Shown here: positions 7,783 through 17,371 of the stretch, one piece after another
Layout: every line of letters starts with the position of its first letter
Numbering within the stretch: the stretch's first letter is position 1
Source of the DNA: Candidatus Crickella merdequi
GTDB taxonomy: Bacteria; Bacillota; Clostridia; Peptostreptococcales; Anaerovoracaceae
DNA length: 38,071 nt
NCBI GenBank assembly: GCA_018064645.1
Contig: JAGHUT010000052.1
Location: forward strand, 1 to 38,071
Reading direction: 5' to 3'
Program-made: the position numbers and the translations under genes
The notes under the pieces: generated by a model
The model's database searches: none
What the model saw: only the letters and a program-made list of their open reading frames with translations
Told to the model about the DNA's origin: nothing

Positions 7783-9210
7783 ATGTCTAAGAACGAAAAA
7801 GAAATCATAACACCAAAGAAACCTGGTCTGATTCTTTCACTGATCCCTATCGTTGCAGTATTCCTTATGCTGTACATGTCTCTGACAAGCTGGGGTCTCG
7901 ATATTCAGATCCCACTGATCTTTGCTGCAATTATCGCAGCTTTCATCGCTGTAGTATGTCTGAAGGTCAGATGGCAGGATCTTGAGAAAGGTATCATTGA
8001 TTCAATCACAAGTGCTATGCAGGCTATTCTGATTGCATGTCTCATCGGACTCATTGTTGGTTCATGGATTGCCGGCGGAATCGTACCTAGCCTTGTATAC
8101 TATGGACTTAAGATTCTTTCTCCTAAGTTCTTCCTTGTAACATGTCTTCTTGTTTGCTCAATCGTAGCTATTACAACAGGAAGTTCATGGACAACTGCAG
8201 GAACTCTCGGAGTTGCAATGCTGGGTATCGGTACAAGTATGGGAATCCCTCCTGCAGTTACTGCCGGTTGTGTAGTATCAGCTGCATACTTTGGAGACAA
8301 GATGTCACCATTCTCAGATACAACTAACCTTGCACCGGCTGTTTCCGGAACTACATTGTTCGCTCATATCAGACACATGATGTATACAGCAGGAACAAGC
8401 TACGTGCTTGCAATCATCGGATTTATGATTCTTAATACAAGATATTCCGGTGGTGCTCAGCAGGTAACACAGATTGCAGAAGTTTCAGCAGCAATTAAGG
8501 AGGAGTTCGTGGTTTCACCATGGCTCATGCTCCCACTTCTCATTCTTCTCCTCCTGATTTACTTCAAGATTCCTGCTATCCCAGGTCTCGTTGCAAGTAT
8601 GATCATCGGAGCAGGCTGTGCGATTTTTGTTCAGGGCACAGATATTGCAACAATCGGAACAGTACTGAGCTACGGATATGAGTGCAACAGCAGCAACGAA
8701 ATGCTGGTTGAACTCTTCACAAAAGGTGGACTTCAGAATATGATGTGGACTATCTCCCTTATCCTTTGCTCACTGACATTCGGTGGAGTTATGTATACAT
8801 CAGGAATGCTCGAGACTATTGCACAGAGTATCCTCAAGCTTGCTAAGGGAACTCTTGGTCTGGTAGCCTGCACAGGATTCACAGCGCTTCTCGTTAACCT
8901 GGTTTGCGGAGAGCAGTACCTGTCAATTCTCATCACAGGTAAGATGTACAGAGAAGAGTACGAGAATAGAAATCTCGCACCACAGAATCTCTCAAGAACG
9001 CTTGAGGACTTCGGAACAATTACATCGCCACTTATTCCTTGGACAACATGTGCTGTAGCTATGGCAACATACCTTGGAGTTTCAACACTCGAGTACCTGC
9101 CATACTGCTTCCTCAACATTGTCAATCCAATCGTTGCACTGGTATTTGCAGCAATCGGATTTACAATCAAGAAGCGCGATGAGGTATCACCTGAGGATCT
9201 TGTTGAGTAA
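7783..9210 (+). CDS. nhaC: NhaC-family Na+/H+ antiporter (or related exchanger)
   Basis: This 475-aa polytopic membrane protein has the NhaC-family signature GDKMSPFSDTTNLAPA (about residues 180-195) and a second GEQYLSILITGKMYREEY block in the C-terminal half. Family members exchange sodium for protons, and some exchange malate/lactate or other organic anions, so the true substrate is open. The ATG at 7783 follows GAGGTG and starts the conserved sequence. An upstream in-frame extension to 7642 runs through the promoter and is rejected. It is monocistronic with a downstream terminator. The shared operator suggests induction together with oxoacid fermentation. It could restore sodium used by amino-acid symport or export acid end products. 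Confidence 0.88.
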   Translation: MSKNEKEIITPKKPGLILSLIPIVAVFLMLYMSLTSWGLDIQIPLIFAAIIAAFIAVVCLKVRWQDLEKGIIDSITSAMQAILIACLIGLIVGSWIAGGIVPSLVYYGLKILSPKFFLVTCLLVCSIVAITTGSSWTTAGTLGVAMLGIGTSMGIPPAVTAGCVVSAAYFGDKMSPFSDTTNLAPAVSGTTLFAHIRHMMYTAGTSYVLAIIGFMILNTRYSGGAQQVTQIAEVSAAIKEEFVVSPWLMLPLLILLLLIYFKIPAIPGLVASMIIGAGCAIFVQGTDIATIGTVLSYGYECNSSNEMLVELFTKGGLQNMMWTISLILCSLTFGGVMYTSGMLETIAQSILKLAKGTLGLVACTGFTALLVNLVCGEQYLSILITGKMYREEYENRNLAPQNLSRTLEDFGTITSPLIPWTTCAVAMATYLGVSTLEYLPYCFLNIVNPIVALVFAAIGFTIKKRDEVSPEDLVE

Positions 9211-9227
9211 TATCAAACAACATAAGC

Positions 9228-9258
9228 AAAGGCCATATCATAACGATATGGCCTTTTT
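9228..9258 (+). terminator. Terminator of nhaC
   Basis: Perfect 12-bp stem AAAGGCCATATC (9228-9239) / GATATGGCCTTT (9245-9256), 5-base loop, followed by more T. Confidence 0.9.
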
Positions 9259-9271
9259 TATATGCGAAAAG

Positions 9272-9716
9272 TTAACACTCTATAGACACTTCTTCTACGA
9301 TATATGAATAACCGCCCACATGTACTGTTTTGATCTCTTCATCGATTCCGTACAGAGGAGCGAAATTCCTGCAGATTGCATCTTCACTCCTGTCATCTGG
9401 TACTGCAAAAGCATGCACGCCGACAACACCTTTCTTCTGTGAAAAATCTGCCATGGTCTTGAAATCCGGCCTTAATTCGCCCAGAGAGGCTGCATTTGCC
9501 ACCGGAAGCATTATGTCCTTAAGCCCTGTAGAAATCACCTGTACGGGCGTCTCAGCGGCTATATACGCTGGCCCCATTGAGCTTCTCATCTCATCCGCTT
9601 CAATGATTTCCAGATACTCTGGCTTATTCTGCTGCATCAGTATAAGACCATCAGTTTCAACAGCTACCCTCAGAATTCCTGGCAAAAGCACTTGCCACTA
9701 GCGCGTTAACCTTCAT
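9272..9716 (-). pseudogene. phzF-family isomerase remnant (internal deletion plus frameshift)
   Basis: Two pieces of a PhzF-like protein remain. The 5' piece begins at ATG 9714-9716 after GAGGTG and reads MKVNALVASAFARNSEG, the family N-terminus, then hits TGA within a few codons. The 3' piece continues in another frame (VAVETDGLILMQQ... to FAVPDD and NFAPLYGI) to the stop at 9272. Intact PhzF proteins are about 260-300 aa with a Glu and a glycine-rich block in the missing part; roughly 80-100 codons are gone. The GTG-started 139-aa open frame lacks half the fold and is unlikely to be functional. Confidence 0.8.
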
Positions 9717-9783
9717 ATAGCACCTCACAACGTTATACATTAACCGCGTCAAATTATATCACATTATATCTCATGCAACGTAA

Positions 9784-9810
9784 AAGACCGAATCCAATGG
9801 ATTCGGTCTT
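9784..9810 (-). terminator. Terminator of the buk-aminotransferase-MFS operon
   Basis: Perfect 12-bp stem AAGACCGAATCC (9784-9795) / GGATTCGGTCTT (9799-9810) with a 3-base loop and a short U-run on the minus strand, 50 bases after the MFS stop. Confidence 0.8.
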
Positions 9811-9858
9811 CCACAATGTAATGGTGGTATCAAACAAGTTAATTTGTTGATTACTTTA

Positions 9859-11190
9859 TTACTTTCCGAAGTACTCTACTTCCTTACCCTCAGCAAGTCT
9901 CTGCTCATTTCTCTTCTTGAGTCTGATGATGAGGATAGCGTCGATGAGTCCGAGTACTACTACTACAAGCTGGAACCAGAACATTCTGTTGTAAGCCTGT
10001 ACAGCTGGAAGTGTATCAAGCCAGTTAGAGAACATTGTGAACTGGAAGATGTCAGGTGAGAATCCGAGAATAGCAGCAGCTCCTGTTGTTGTAGCTGTTA
10101 CTGATGCTGGAATTCCGCACTCCTCGATTGTAGCATAGTAGTTTCTACCAGCGTAGCAAGCGAATGAAAGACCAACTACGATGAATACGATGAATCCTAC
10201 GGATGAGTTCTCGTTAGCACCGAAGAGCATGTAGAGAAGTCCTGCGATAGCAAGAACGTATACAATTACCAGGTTCTTAGCAGGTGACTTCAGTCTTGTA
10301 GCGATCTCGCCTCCGATAGGAGCTCCGATCATCTGGCAACCATACTGTCTGAAGATAGCAGCCCAACCAGCGATTACGATTGGAATACCAAGTACATCTG
10401 AGAAGTATGGTGTGAAGTATGTCAGTGTTGTCATGAATGAATATACACCGAAGATACAGAATGCGAACATCCATGTCTCCTTGTGTGTAAGTACAGAGAT
10501 AACCTCCTGAACAACGTTCTTCTCCTTCTTGTCCTTTGACTTAGCGATAGCCTCAGCTCTTGAAGCTGCGAGCATCTCCTTAGTTGGGTTAGGAATAACG
10601 AGAAGTACGCCGATAGCGATTACTACTGACATAGCGATGTTAGCCCATACAGTAGCCTTGATTCCGAGCTCGCCCTCTCCAGCTGCCTGGAAAGCGATCA
10701 TCATGAGTGATGACTCAACAAGGTTGAAGATACCGATGCAAGTCTCGTTCCATCCGAACGCTCTACCCTGAGCATTCTCAGGCCACATCATTCTAACGAT
10801 CTTGATCTGTGTTGGGAAGTTGAACATCAGTGATGCTACAGCGAATCCAATCCACATAAGAACGCACCATACATATGAGTGAGGGTTCATAACGAATCCT
10901 ACAGCAAATACTGCGTTCAGAACGATTGAAACAAAGTAGATTGTCTTGTAGTTGAATCTGTCAGCGATCCATCCACCGATAGGAGCGAGGAAGATATTTC
11001 CAAGTCCATAGATTGAGAGCAGTAAGCTCATCTTTGTTCCGGATGTTCCAAGGAAATCACGGAATGGCTCGTACCATGTGTACTGAAGATAAGGTACGAG
11101 GTATACGATAGCCCAACCTGCACCCATGATAAGCATAGCCAGTACGAGTCTGATCTTGCTCATCTTAATGTAGTTAACATTGTTTTCCAT
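9859..11190 (-). CDS. MFS transporter
   Basis: This 443-aa major-facilitator protein has 12 likely membrane segments. The first-loop motif region is GGWIADRFNYKT (about residues 70-82), and there is a charged central loop (about 200-230, KSKDKKEKN). The substrate is not recognisable. As last gene of the operon behind a butyrate-type kinase and an aminotransferase, uptake of an amino acid or oxoacid, or export of the acid product, is the best inference. The ATG follows AAAGGAG. It starts 43 bases after the aminotransferase stop. Confidence 0.88.
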   Translation of the reverse strand: MENNVNYIKMSKIRLVLAMLIMGAGWAIVYLVPYLQYTWYEPFRDFLGTSGTKMSLLLSIYGLGNIFLAPIGGWIADRFNYKTIYFVSIVLNAVFAVGFVMNPHSYVWCVLMWIGFAVASLMFNFPTQIKIVRMMWPENAQGRAFGWNETCIGIFNLVESSLMMIAFQAAGEGELGIKATVWANIAMSVVIAIGVLLVIPNPTKEMLAASRAEAIAKSKDKKEKNVVQEVISVLTHKETWMFAFCIFGVYSFMTTLTYFTPYFSDVLGIPIVIAGWAAIFRQYGCQMIGAPIGGEIATRLKSPAKNLVIVYVLAIAGLLYMLFGANENSSVGFIVFIVVGLSFACYAGRNYYATIEECGIPASVTATTTGAAAILGFSPDIFQFTMFSNWLDTLPAVQAYNRMFWFQLVVVVLGLIDAILIIRLKKRNEQRLAEGKEVEYFGK

Positions 11191-11233
11191 ACATTCTTCT
11201 CCTTTAAAATTCTTTCTTTAAAAATGTTTGACA

Positions 11234-12415
11234 TTAAATATATTTCTTGAATACATCACCGAGTATTCTAATGCCCTCACGGATCTGCTCATCCTTAACC
11301 ATTGTGAAGTTCATTCTGATTGTGTTTGTAACTCCCTCGAAGGAGAAGAATGACTCACCTGGGATGTAAGCAATACCTGCAGCAACTGCATCGTCAAGAA
11401 TCTTATCTGAATCAAGTCCTTCTGGAAGCTCGAGCCAGAGGAACATTCCGCCTTCTGGATCTGTGTACTTGATCTCTGGTGGGAAGTGCTCCTTGATCAT
11501 CTCAACCATGAGCTCGCAACGCTCTTTGTAAACAACCTGAATCTCTCTGATATGCTCTTCAAGATCAAACATGCTGAGGTAGTAGTATGTGAGCATCTGT
11601 GTAAGCTCTGGGCTCTGGAGATCGTTTGTCTCCTTGAGCTCCTCGATAGCCTTAGCAACCTCTGGTGAAGCGCAAGCCCAGGCAACTCTCATACCAGGGC
11701 TCAGAATCTTTGAGAATGAACCGAGGTACATAACCTGACCCTTCTTATCAAGCGCTCTGAGGTGTGGGAGCTGCTCGCCCTTGAATCTCAGGTCACCGTA
11801 AGGGTTGTCCTCTACAACTACTACGTCATACTTTGAAACAACTTCCATGAACTTCTCTCTTCTCTCAAGGCTCCATGCCTTTCCTGTAGGATTCTGGAAG
11901 TTAGGAATTACATAAATCAGCTTAGCCTTAGGTGTCTCAGCAAGAACCTTCTCGAGGTCCTCAATAACGATACCGTCATCATCTGTGTCAACGCCCTTGA
12001 ACTCAGCGCCATAAGGTCTGAATGCGTTGATAGCTCCAAGGTAGCTTGGGTTCTCTGTAATAACTACATCACCCTCATCGATGAACATCATAGCAGCCAT
12101 TCCAAGACCCTGCTGTGAACCTGAAAGCATGCAGATGTTCTCCTTTGTGCACTCAACACCCTCTCTGTTGTTCATTCTGTCAGTGAGGAAGTCGAGGAGT
12201 GGGCCATAACCCTTTGTAAGACCATATGCGAAAGCCTTAGCGCCTTCCTTCTCGAGCATTGTATCTGCAGCCTTTCTGAGATCCTCGAGCGGGTACAGCT
12301 CTGGATCAGGGAGTCCTGCTGCGAAAGAAATCATTCCTTCCTTACCAGCGATTCTCTTCTGTACAGCTCTGATACCTGAAGCCTTAATTCTACTCATTCT
12401 TACTGAAAAAGTCAT
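11234..12415 (-). CDS. PLP-dependent class I aminotransferase (2-aminoadipate/LysN-like group)
   Basis: This 393-aa fold-type I aminotransferase has the substrate-loop start FAAGLPDPELYP, the NFQNPTGKAW block, VVEDNPYGDLRF, the PLP lysine in GSFSKILSPGMRVAW (about K236), and the C-terminal Arg in NTIRMNFT. The group includes 2-aminoadipate, branched-chain and aromatic aminotransferases, usually using 2-oxoglutarate as amino acceptor. Its place between buk and the MFS gene, with korDABC nearby under the same operator, suggests it makes the 2-oxoacid for KorABCD. The exact amino acid is not shown by the sequence. It starts 17 bases after the buk stop. Confidence 0.9.
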   Translation of the reverse strand: MTFSVRMSRIKASGIRAVQKRIAGKEGMISFAAGLPDPELYPLEDLRKAADTMLEKEGAKAFAYGLTKGYGPLLDFLTDRMNNREGVECTKENICMLSGSQQGLGMAAMMFIDEGDVVITENPSYLGAINAFRPYGAEFKGVDTDDDGIVIEDLEKVLAETPKAKLIYVIPNFQNPTGKAWSLERREKFMEVVSKYDVVVVEDNPYGDLRFKGEQLPHLRALDKKGQVMYLGSFSKILSPGMRVAWACASPEVAKAIEELKETNDLQSPELTQMLTYYYLSMFDLEEHIREIQVVYKERCELMVEMIKEHFPPEIKYTDPEGGMFLWLELPEGLDSDKILDDAVAAGIAYIPGESFFSFEGVTNTIRMNFTMVKDEQIREGIRILGDVFKKYI

Positions 12416-12432
12416 TATATGCCTCCTTATTT

Positions 12433-13494
12433 CTACTTATATTCCTTAGCCTCTTCCTCTCCGCGCATTACACGAAGTGCTCCGAGAGCTAATGCAACCA
12501 TCTCATACTCACCTGCAACTACTTCTGTTGGTGCAACATGCTGAGTCATTCTTGCAATCTCTTCTGTTACATACTTTGAGTGAGCAATTCCGCCAGTAAC
12601 GATGATTCTGTCAACAGGACCGTCAAATGCTGGAATATATGAGCAAATCTCCTTAGCTGTGTTATATACGAATGCATCGTATACCATCTTAGCCTCTTCA
12701 TCGCCATCAGCGATTCTCTGCTCAACCTCTCTTGAATCCTTTGTTCCAAGGAAGTCATACATTCCTGCGAACTTACTGATCTTATCAACCATCTCCTGCT
12801 TTGTATACTTGCCTGAGTAGCAGAGGTTAACAAGTGGATAAGTTGGAAGTGAACCACATCTCTCAGGTGAGAAAGGTCCGTTTGTTCTTCCGCCGCTTCC
12901 GTCTACCATCATGCCATTCTTGTGAGCAACGATGGAGATTCCTGAACCGAGGTGTGCAACGATGAAGTTGCAGTCCTCGTACTTCTTGCCAATCTTATCA
13001 GCAATTGATCTGGCAACAGCCTTATGGTTAAGCGCGTGGAACCATGCAGGTCTCTCAAGCTCCTTAAGACCTGTAATTCTTGCGATATCCATCATCTCAT
13101 CTGTAGCTACAGGGTCAACGATGAATGCAGGAACGCCAAGCTCATCTCCGATTGACTTACCAATAACAGCTCCAAGGTTTGATGCATGCTCTCCGTTAAT
13201 AGCATTTCTGAAGTCCTCAATAAGAGCATCATTAACTGCATATGTACCGCCCTCAACTGACTTGCAAAGGCCACCACGTCCTGCAACACATCCGAACTCA
13301 GAAATATCAAAACCAGCATCCTTAACTGTATTAAGAATCAGGTTCTTTCTGTACTCGAACTCATCAAATACGTGTGGATAAGGCTTGAGCTCTTCAGCAG
13401 TGTGATCGATGGAAGCCTTGAACACTTCCTGCTCATCCTCGTAAACAGCAATCTTAGTGCTTGTTCCACCCGGATTAATGATTAAAATCTTCAT
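12433..13494 (-). CDS. buk: Butyrate kinase family (butyrate or branched-chain acid kinase)
   Basis: This 353-aa ASKHA-fold acyl kinase begins with ILIINPGGTSTKIAVY. It carries VAGRGGL, the HALNHKAVAR and FIVAHLGSGISI blocks, and DRIIVTGGIAHS. The length fits Buk (about 350-360) rather than acetate kinase (about 400). It converts acyl-phosphate plus ADP to free acid plus ATP. Near an oxoacid:ferredoxin oxidoreductase and an aminotransferase, the acid could be isobutyrate, isovalerate or 2-methylbutyrate as well as butyrate. No phosphotransbutyrylase (ptb) is in the window, which is unusual for this pathway. It is first in its operon and follows AGAGGAGGA. Confidence 0.92.
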   Translation of the reverse strand: MKILIINPGGTSTKIAVYEDEQEVFKASIDHTAEELKPYPHVFDEFEYRKNLILNTVKDAGFDISEFGCVAGRGGLCKSVEGGTYAVNDALIEDFRNAINGEHASNLGAVIGKSIGDELGVPAFIVDPVATDEMMDIARITGLKELERPAWFHALNHKAVARSIADKIGKKYEDCNFIVAHLGSGISIVAHKNGMMVDGSGGRTNGPFSPERCGSLPTYPLVNLCYSGKYTKQEMVDKISKFAGMYDFLGTKDSREVEQRIADGDEEAKMVYDAFVYNTAKEICSYIPAFDGPVDRIIVTGGIAHSKYVTEEIARMTQHVAPTEVVAGEYEMVALALGALRVMRGEEEAKEYK

Positions 13495-13537
13495 TTACTG
13501 TCCTCCTCTGAATAGCGCTTGGTATAATCTCTAATCT

Positions 13538-13605
13538 GTTCTATTCTATAGAACGCTATTCTATTTCTACACTCATATTATATGAATCTGCAACAACTAT
13601 GTCAA
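13538..13605 (-). promoter_or_regulatory. buk operon promoter with inverted-repeat operators
   Basis: A near-perfect sigma-70 promoter reads TTGACA (complement of 13600-13605), 17-bp spacer, TATAAT (complement of 13577-13582). Downstream of the start site are GTTCTATTCTATAGAAC (13538-13554, with the perfect 10-bp palindrome TTCTATAGAA inside) and TAGAACGCTATTCTA (13549-13563). The second has the same 5-7-bp arms and spacing as the nhaC site. A promoter this strong would need a repressor, which supports regulation by the neighbouring IclR. Confidence 0.75.
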
Positions 13606-13651
13606 TAAAATAAGTTGCGAAGAAACAAACTTTTTTCACATAATTTTCATA

Positions 13652-13685
13652 AAAAAACTGAGCAAGCTACCTTGCTCAGTTTTTT
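13652..13685 (-). terminator. Terminator of the hrcA-grpE-dnaK-dnaJ operon
   Basis: Perfect 15-bp stem AAAAAACTGAGCAAG (13652-13666) / complement (13671-13685), loop CTAC, directly after dnaJ. Confidence 0.9.
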
Positions 13686-13693
13686 GGTTATTG

Positions 13694-14833
13694 CTAGAAC
13701 TTCAGCCCCTCGAAATGTGATTTCTTCGGGTATGCTGTGTCACTCATTTTGTCAGCCATTTCCTTAATGGCTTTCTTTTCCTTAGATGAAAGCTTTGTTG
13801 GAATCTCTACAACAACTTTAACGAAGAGGTCTCCCTTACGTCTTGTTCTAGGATTTGGAACACCCTTTCCTCTAAGTCTGAACTCTGACCCTGTCTGAGT
13901 TCCAGGCGAAATCGTATAGCTGTAAGTCTCGCCGAAGCCAGGAACTTTCACCTTTGCACCAAGTGCAGCCTGATCGAAGGTGATAGGCAGCTCAAGGTAA
14001 AGATTGTCTCCCTTACGCTTGTAGGTGCTGTGCGGTCTTACATTTACTACAATGTAGAGGTCGCCCTCAGGACCGCCATTGATGCCTGGTTCGCCCTGTC
14101 CGCGAAGAGGAATGATATTCTCTGAATCAACTCCTGCAGGAATATCCACCTTGATCTTAACAGTCTTGCGATTTGAACCCTGTCCACCGCAGTCCGGACA
14201 CGGAGTATCTATAACCTTGCCGCTTCCATGACAGTTAGGACAAGCTGTAACATTCTGGAATCTGCCGAACATTGTGTTGCTCACCTGGCTTACCTGTCCC
14301 GATCCGCCACAGTAGGAGCATGTGCTCTTTGTAGTGCCGGCAGCAGTGCCTTCTCCATTGCAGGTCTTGCATCTTACATTCTTTGCAAGCTCGATTTCCT
14401 TAGTGCATCCGAAGATTGCTTCTGTAAAATCAATCGTAATTGACTTCTGAATGTCTCTTCCCTTCTGCGGACCGTTTCTTCTGGCTCTTCCGCCGCCTCC
14501 GAAGGCACCTCCGAACATATCGAAGATATCCTCAAAGCCACCGAAACCACCAGCGCCGCCGAAGCCGCCAAAGCCGCCTGCACCACCGCCGAAGCCTGCG
14601 TTAGGATCTACACCTGCATGACCAAAACGGTCATACATGGATCTTTTCTCAGAATCAGAGAGTATTTCGTAAGCCTCATTGATCTCCTTGAACTTCTCTT
14701 CAGCTTCTTTATTGTCCGGATTACGGTCCGGATGGTACTTCATGGCAAGTTTGCGATATGCTTTTTTGATTTCGTCGTCGGTTGCTCCCTTATGCAGGCC
14801 GAGCACCTCGTAAAAATCTCTCTTATCAGCCAT
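13694..14833 (-). CDS. dnaJ: Chaperone DnaJ
   Basis: This 379-aa type I Hsp40 is the DnaK co-chaperone that delivers unfolded clients and stimulates ATP hydrolysis. It has a J domain (residues 1-70) with the HPD tripeptide in [10 protein letters not shown] and a Gly/Phe-rich linker (about 75-115). Four zinc repeats follow ([32 protein letters not shown]), and then the C-terminal peptide-binding domains. The length is normal. The start ATG overlaps the dnaK stop by one base. Confidence 0.97.
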   Translation of the reverse strand: MADKRDFYEVLGLHKGATDDEIKKAYRKLAMKYHPDRNPDNKEAEEKFKEINEAYEILSDSEKRSMYDRFGHAGVDPNAGFGGGAGGFGGFGGAGGFGGFEDIFDMFGGAFGGGGRARRNGPQKGRDIQKSITIDFTEAIFGCTKEIELAKNVRCKTCNGEGTAAGTTKSTCSYCGGSGQVSQVSNTMFGRFQNVTACPNCHGSGKVIDTPCPDCGGQGSNRKTVKIKVDIPAGVDSENIIPLRGQGEPGINGGPEGDLYIVVNVRPHSTYKRKGDNLYLELPITFDQAALGAKVKVPGFGETYSYTISPGTQTGSEFRLRGKGVPNPRTRRKGDLFVKVVVEIPTKLSSKEKKAIKEMADKMSDTAYPKKSHFEGLKF

Positions 14834-16728
14834 TACTTATCCTCGTCAACTACCTCATAATCTGCATCAACAGTTGTTCCCTGTGGGCCAGCCTGTGCAC
14901 CTGCTGCACCGCCGAATCCCATGTCAGGACCCATGCCGCCCATTCCCATATCAGGACCAGCCTGTCCTGCAGCCTGAGCAGCAGCCTGAGCCTCCTGATA
15001 AATTCTAGTTGAGATTGGGTAGAATGCATTTGTAAGAGCCTCAATCTTCTCCTTCATTGCATCAACATCATTTGCATCGATTGCAGCCTGGAGGTCAGCT
15101 CTTGCAGCCTCAACAGCAGCCTTCTCATCAGCAGTTGCCTTATCCTCAAGATCCTTCATCTGCTTCTCTGTCTCGAAAAGCATGCCCTCAGCCTGATTTC
15201 TTGTCTCAACTTCTTCCTTACGCTTCTTATCCTCTTCTGCATACTGCTCAGCTTCCTTGATCTTAGCGTTGATCTCATCCTCTGAGAGCTTTGTTGAAGA
15301 AGTGATTGTAATCTTCTGCTCCTTGCCTGTTCCAAGATCCTTAGCACTTACGTTAACGATTCCGTTAGCATCGATATCGAATGATACCTCAATCTGTGGA
15401 ATTCCACGTGGAGCTGGAGCAATACCTGTAAGCTGGAATCTTCCAAGTGTGATGTTGCCGGCAGCCATCTCTCTCTCACCCTGCATTACGTGGATGTCTA
15501 CTGTTGTCTGGTTATCAGCAGCTGTTGAGAAAATCTGGCTCTTCTTTGTAGGGATTGTAGTGTTTCTCTCGATAAGTCTTGTTGCAACGCCACCAAGTGT
15601 CTCGATTGAGAGTGAAAGTGGAGTTACATCGAGGAGAAGAAGTCCCTCATTGCCCAGCTCATCTGAGAGGATACCAGCCTGAATTGAAGCTCCGATAGCT
15701 ACGCACTCATCAGGATTAATTCCCTTGAATGGCTCCTTTCCTGTTACTCTCTGAACTGCAGCCTGTACTGCAGGAATTCTTGTTGATCCACCAACGAGGA
15801 TAACCTTTGCAAGATCAGCACTTGTAACGCCTGCATCTCTCATTGCCTTGTTCATAGGCTCAATTGATCTCTGTACGAGGTCTGCTGTCAGCTGGTCAAA
15901 TCTTGCTCTTGTAAGATCCATATCCATGTGGAGAGGGCCCTCTGCAGTTACAGTGATGAATGGAAGGTTGATCTTTGTTGACTGTGCACTTGAAAGCTCC
16001 TTCTTAGCCTTCCCTGCAGCTTCCTTAAGTCTCTGAAGAGCCATGTTATCAGCTCTGAGGTCAACGCCGTGCTCCTTCTGGAAGCTGTCAGCGAGGAAGT
16101 TCATTACAGCATTATCAAAGTCATCTCCACCGAGGTGTGTATCTCCGTTAGTTGCGAGAACCTCGATTACTCCATCACCAAGCTCAAGTACAGATACATC
16201 GAATGTACCACCACCAAGGTCGTATACAAGAATCTTCTGCTCTGTGTCTGCCTTGTCGATACCGTATGCCAGAGAAGCAGCTGTAGGCTCGTTGATAATT
16301 CTCTTTACATCAAGACCTGCAATCTTACCAGCATCCTTTGTAGCCTGCTTCTGAGCATCTGAGAAGTAAGCAGGAACTGTAATTACAGCCTCTGTAACCT
16401 TCTCGCCAAGATAAGCCTCTGCATCAGCCTTAAGCTTGCTGAGAATCATAGCTGAGATGTCCTGTGGTGTGTACTTCTTTCCATCTATCTCTACTGTGTA
16501 GTTCTCACCCATATGTCTCTTGATTGAAGCGATTGTTCTGTCAGGGTTTGTGATAGCCTGTCTCTTAGCTGTCTCTCCAACAAGTCTCTCACCGTTCTTT
16601 GTGAAAGCTACAACTGATGGTGTTGTTCTCATTCCCTCTGCGTTAGCAATTACGACTGGCTCTCCACCCTCGATTACTGAAACGCAGCTGTTAGTTGTTC
16701 CTAAATCAATTCCAATTACCTTGCTCAT
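14833..16728 (-). CDS. dnaK: Chaperone DnaK (Hsp70)
   Basis: This 631-aa Hsp70 ATPase chaperone begins [14 protein letters not shown], with [17 protein letters not shown], the phosphate-2 motif [13 protein letters not shown], and [13 protein letters not shown]. The substrate domain contains the [12 protein letters not shown] loop, and the C-terminal tail is Gly/Met-rich and acidic (ends [11 protein letters not shown]). It folds and protects proteins with GrpE and DnaJ. A 67-base AT-rich gap separates it from grpE; GGAGG precedes the ATG. The tail's methionine/glycine repeats are typical of Firmicute DnaK. Confidence 0.98.
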   Translation of the reverse strand: MSKVIGIDLGTTNSCVSVIEGGEPVVIANAEGMRTTPSVVAFTKNGERLVGETAKRQAITNPDRTIASIKRHMGENYTVEIDGKKYTPQDISAMILSKLKADAEAYLGEKVTEAVITVPAYFSDAQKQATKDAGKIAGLDVKRIINEPTAASLAYGIDKADTEQKILVYDLGGGTFDVSVLELGDGVIEVLATNGDTHLGGDDFDNAVMNFLADSFQKEHGVDLRADNMALQRLKEAAGKAKKELSSAQSTKINLPFITVTAEGPLHMDMDLTRARFDQLTADLVQRSIEPMNKAMRDAGVTSADLAKVILVGGSTRIPAVQAAVQRVTGKEPFKGINPDECVAIGASIQAGILSDELGNEGLLLLDVTPLSLSIETLGGVATRLIERNTTIPTKKSQIFSTAADNQTTVDIHVMQGEREMAAGNITLGRFQLTGIAPAPRGIPQIEVSFDIDANGIVNVSAKDLGTGKEQKITITSSTKLSEDEINAKIKEAEQYAEEDKKRKEEVETRNQAEGMLFETEKQMKDLEDKATADEKAAVEAARADLQAAIDANDVDAMKEKIEALTNAFYPISTRIYQEAQAAAQAAGQAGPDMGMGGMGPDMGFGGAAGAQAGPQGTTVDADYEVVDEDK

Positions 16729-16795
16729 TTCTTATTTCCTCCATTTACGGTTAATTTGACTAATTTATATTCTTAACTATATTTGTTAACGTTTA

Positions 16796-17371
16796 TTATT
16801 CGGCAACTGCAACCATTGCTGGTCTTATTACCTTCTTATTGAGTGTGTATCCTTTCTGAAGCACTGTGCTTACATGGCCTGACTCATACTGTGCACTGGC
16901 CTGTGTCATTACTGCACTATGCTTGTTAGGATCAAATTCTGTTCCCAGAGCTTCAATCTCTTCGAGACCGGCTTTGACGAGTGCTGTCATCATCTGTTCG
17001 AAAATCAGGCTCATTCCCTTTGCATATGCCTCAGGATCGCTAGCCGCATCTGCATCGAGAGCTCTTTCGAAATTGTCGAGAACAGGAAGGAGTTCTCCTA
17101 CAATCTTCTCATTCGCGTATGCGTGAATGTCTGACTTCTCCTTAACTGCGCGCTTCTTGAAATTCTGGAACTCAGCAAGAAGTCTCATATACTTCTCATT
17201 GTCCTTCTCTTCATTCTCTTCTTCAGCGGCCGTGTTCTCTGATACATCTTCAGTCTTCTCTTCTGCAGCCTCTGCATTCTCAGTCTCTGTCGCTTCTTCA
17301 GCAGCTGCCTCTGCAGTCTCCTCAGCTTTAACTTCTTCTTCGAACGCTTCAGTCTTCATCTCTTCTGTCAT
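16796..17371 (-). CDS. grpE: Nucleotide exchange factor GrpE
   Basis: This 191-aa DnaK nucleotide-exchange factor has a long acidic, Glu/Ala-rich N-terminal arm (residues 1-55) that is probably disordered. The coiled-coil dimer helix follows (YMRLLAEFQNFKKRAVKEK), then the C-terminal beta domain (LEEIEALGTEFDPNKHSAVM, TVLQKGYTLNKKVIRPAMV). It starts directly next to the hrcA stop, so translation is probably coupled. Confidence 0.96.
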   Translation of the reverse strand: MTEEMKTEAFEEEVKAEETAEAAAEEATETENAEAAEEKTEDVSENTAAEEENEEKDNEKYMRLLAEFQNFKKRAVKEKSDIHAYANEKIVGELLPVLDNFERALDADAASDPEAYAKGMSLIFEQMMTALVKAGLEEIEALGTEFDPNKHSAVMTQASAQYESGHVSTVLQKGYTLNKKVIRPAMVAVAE

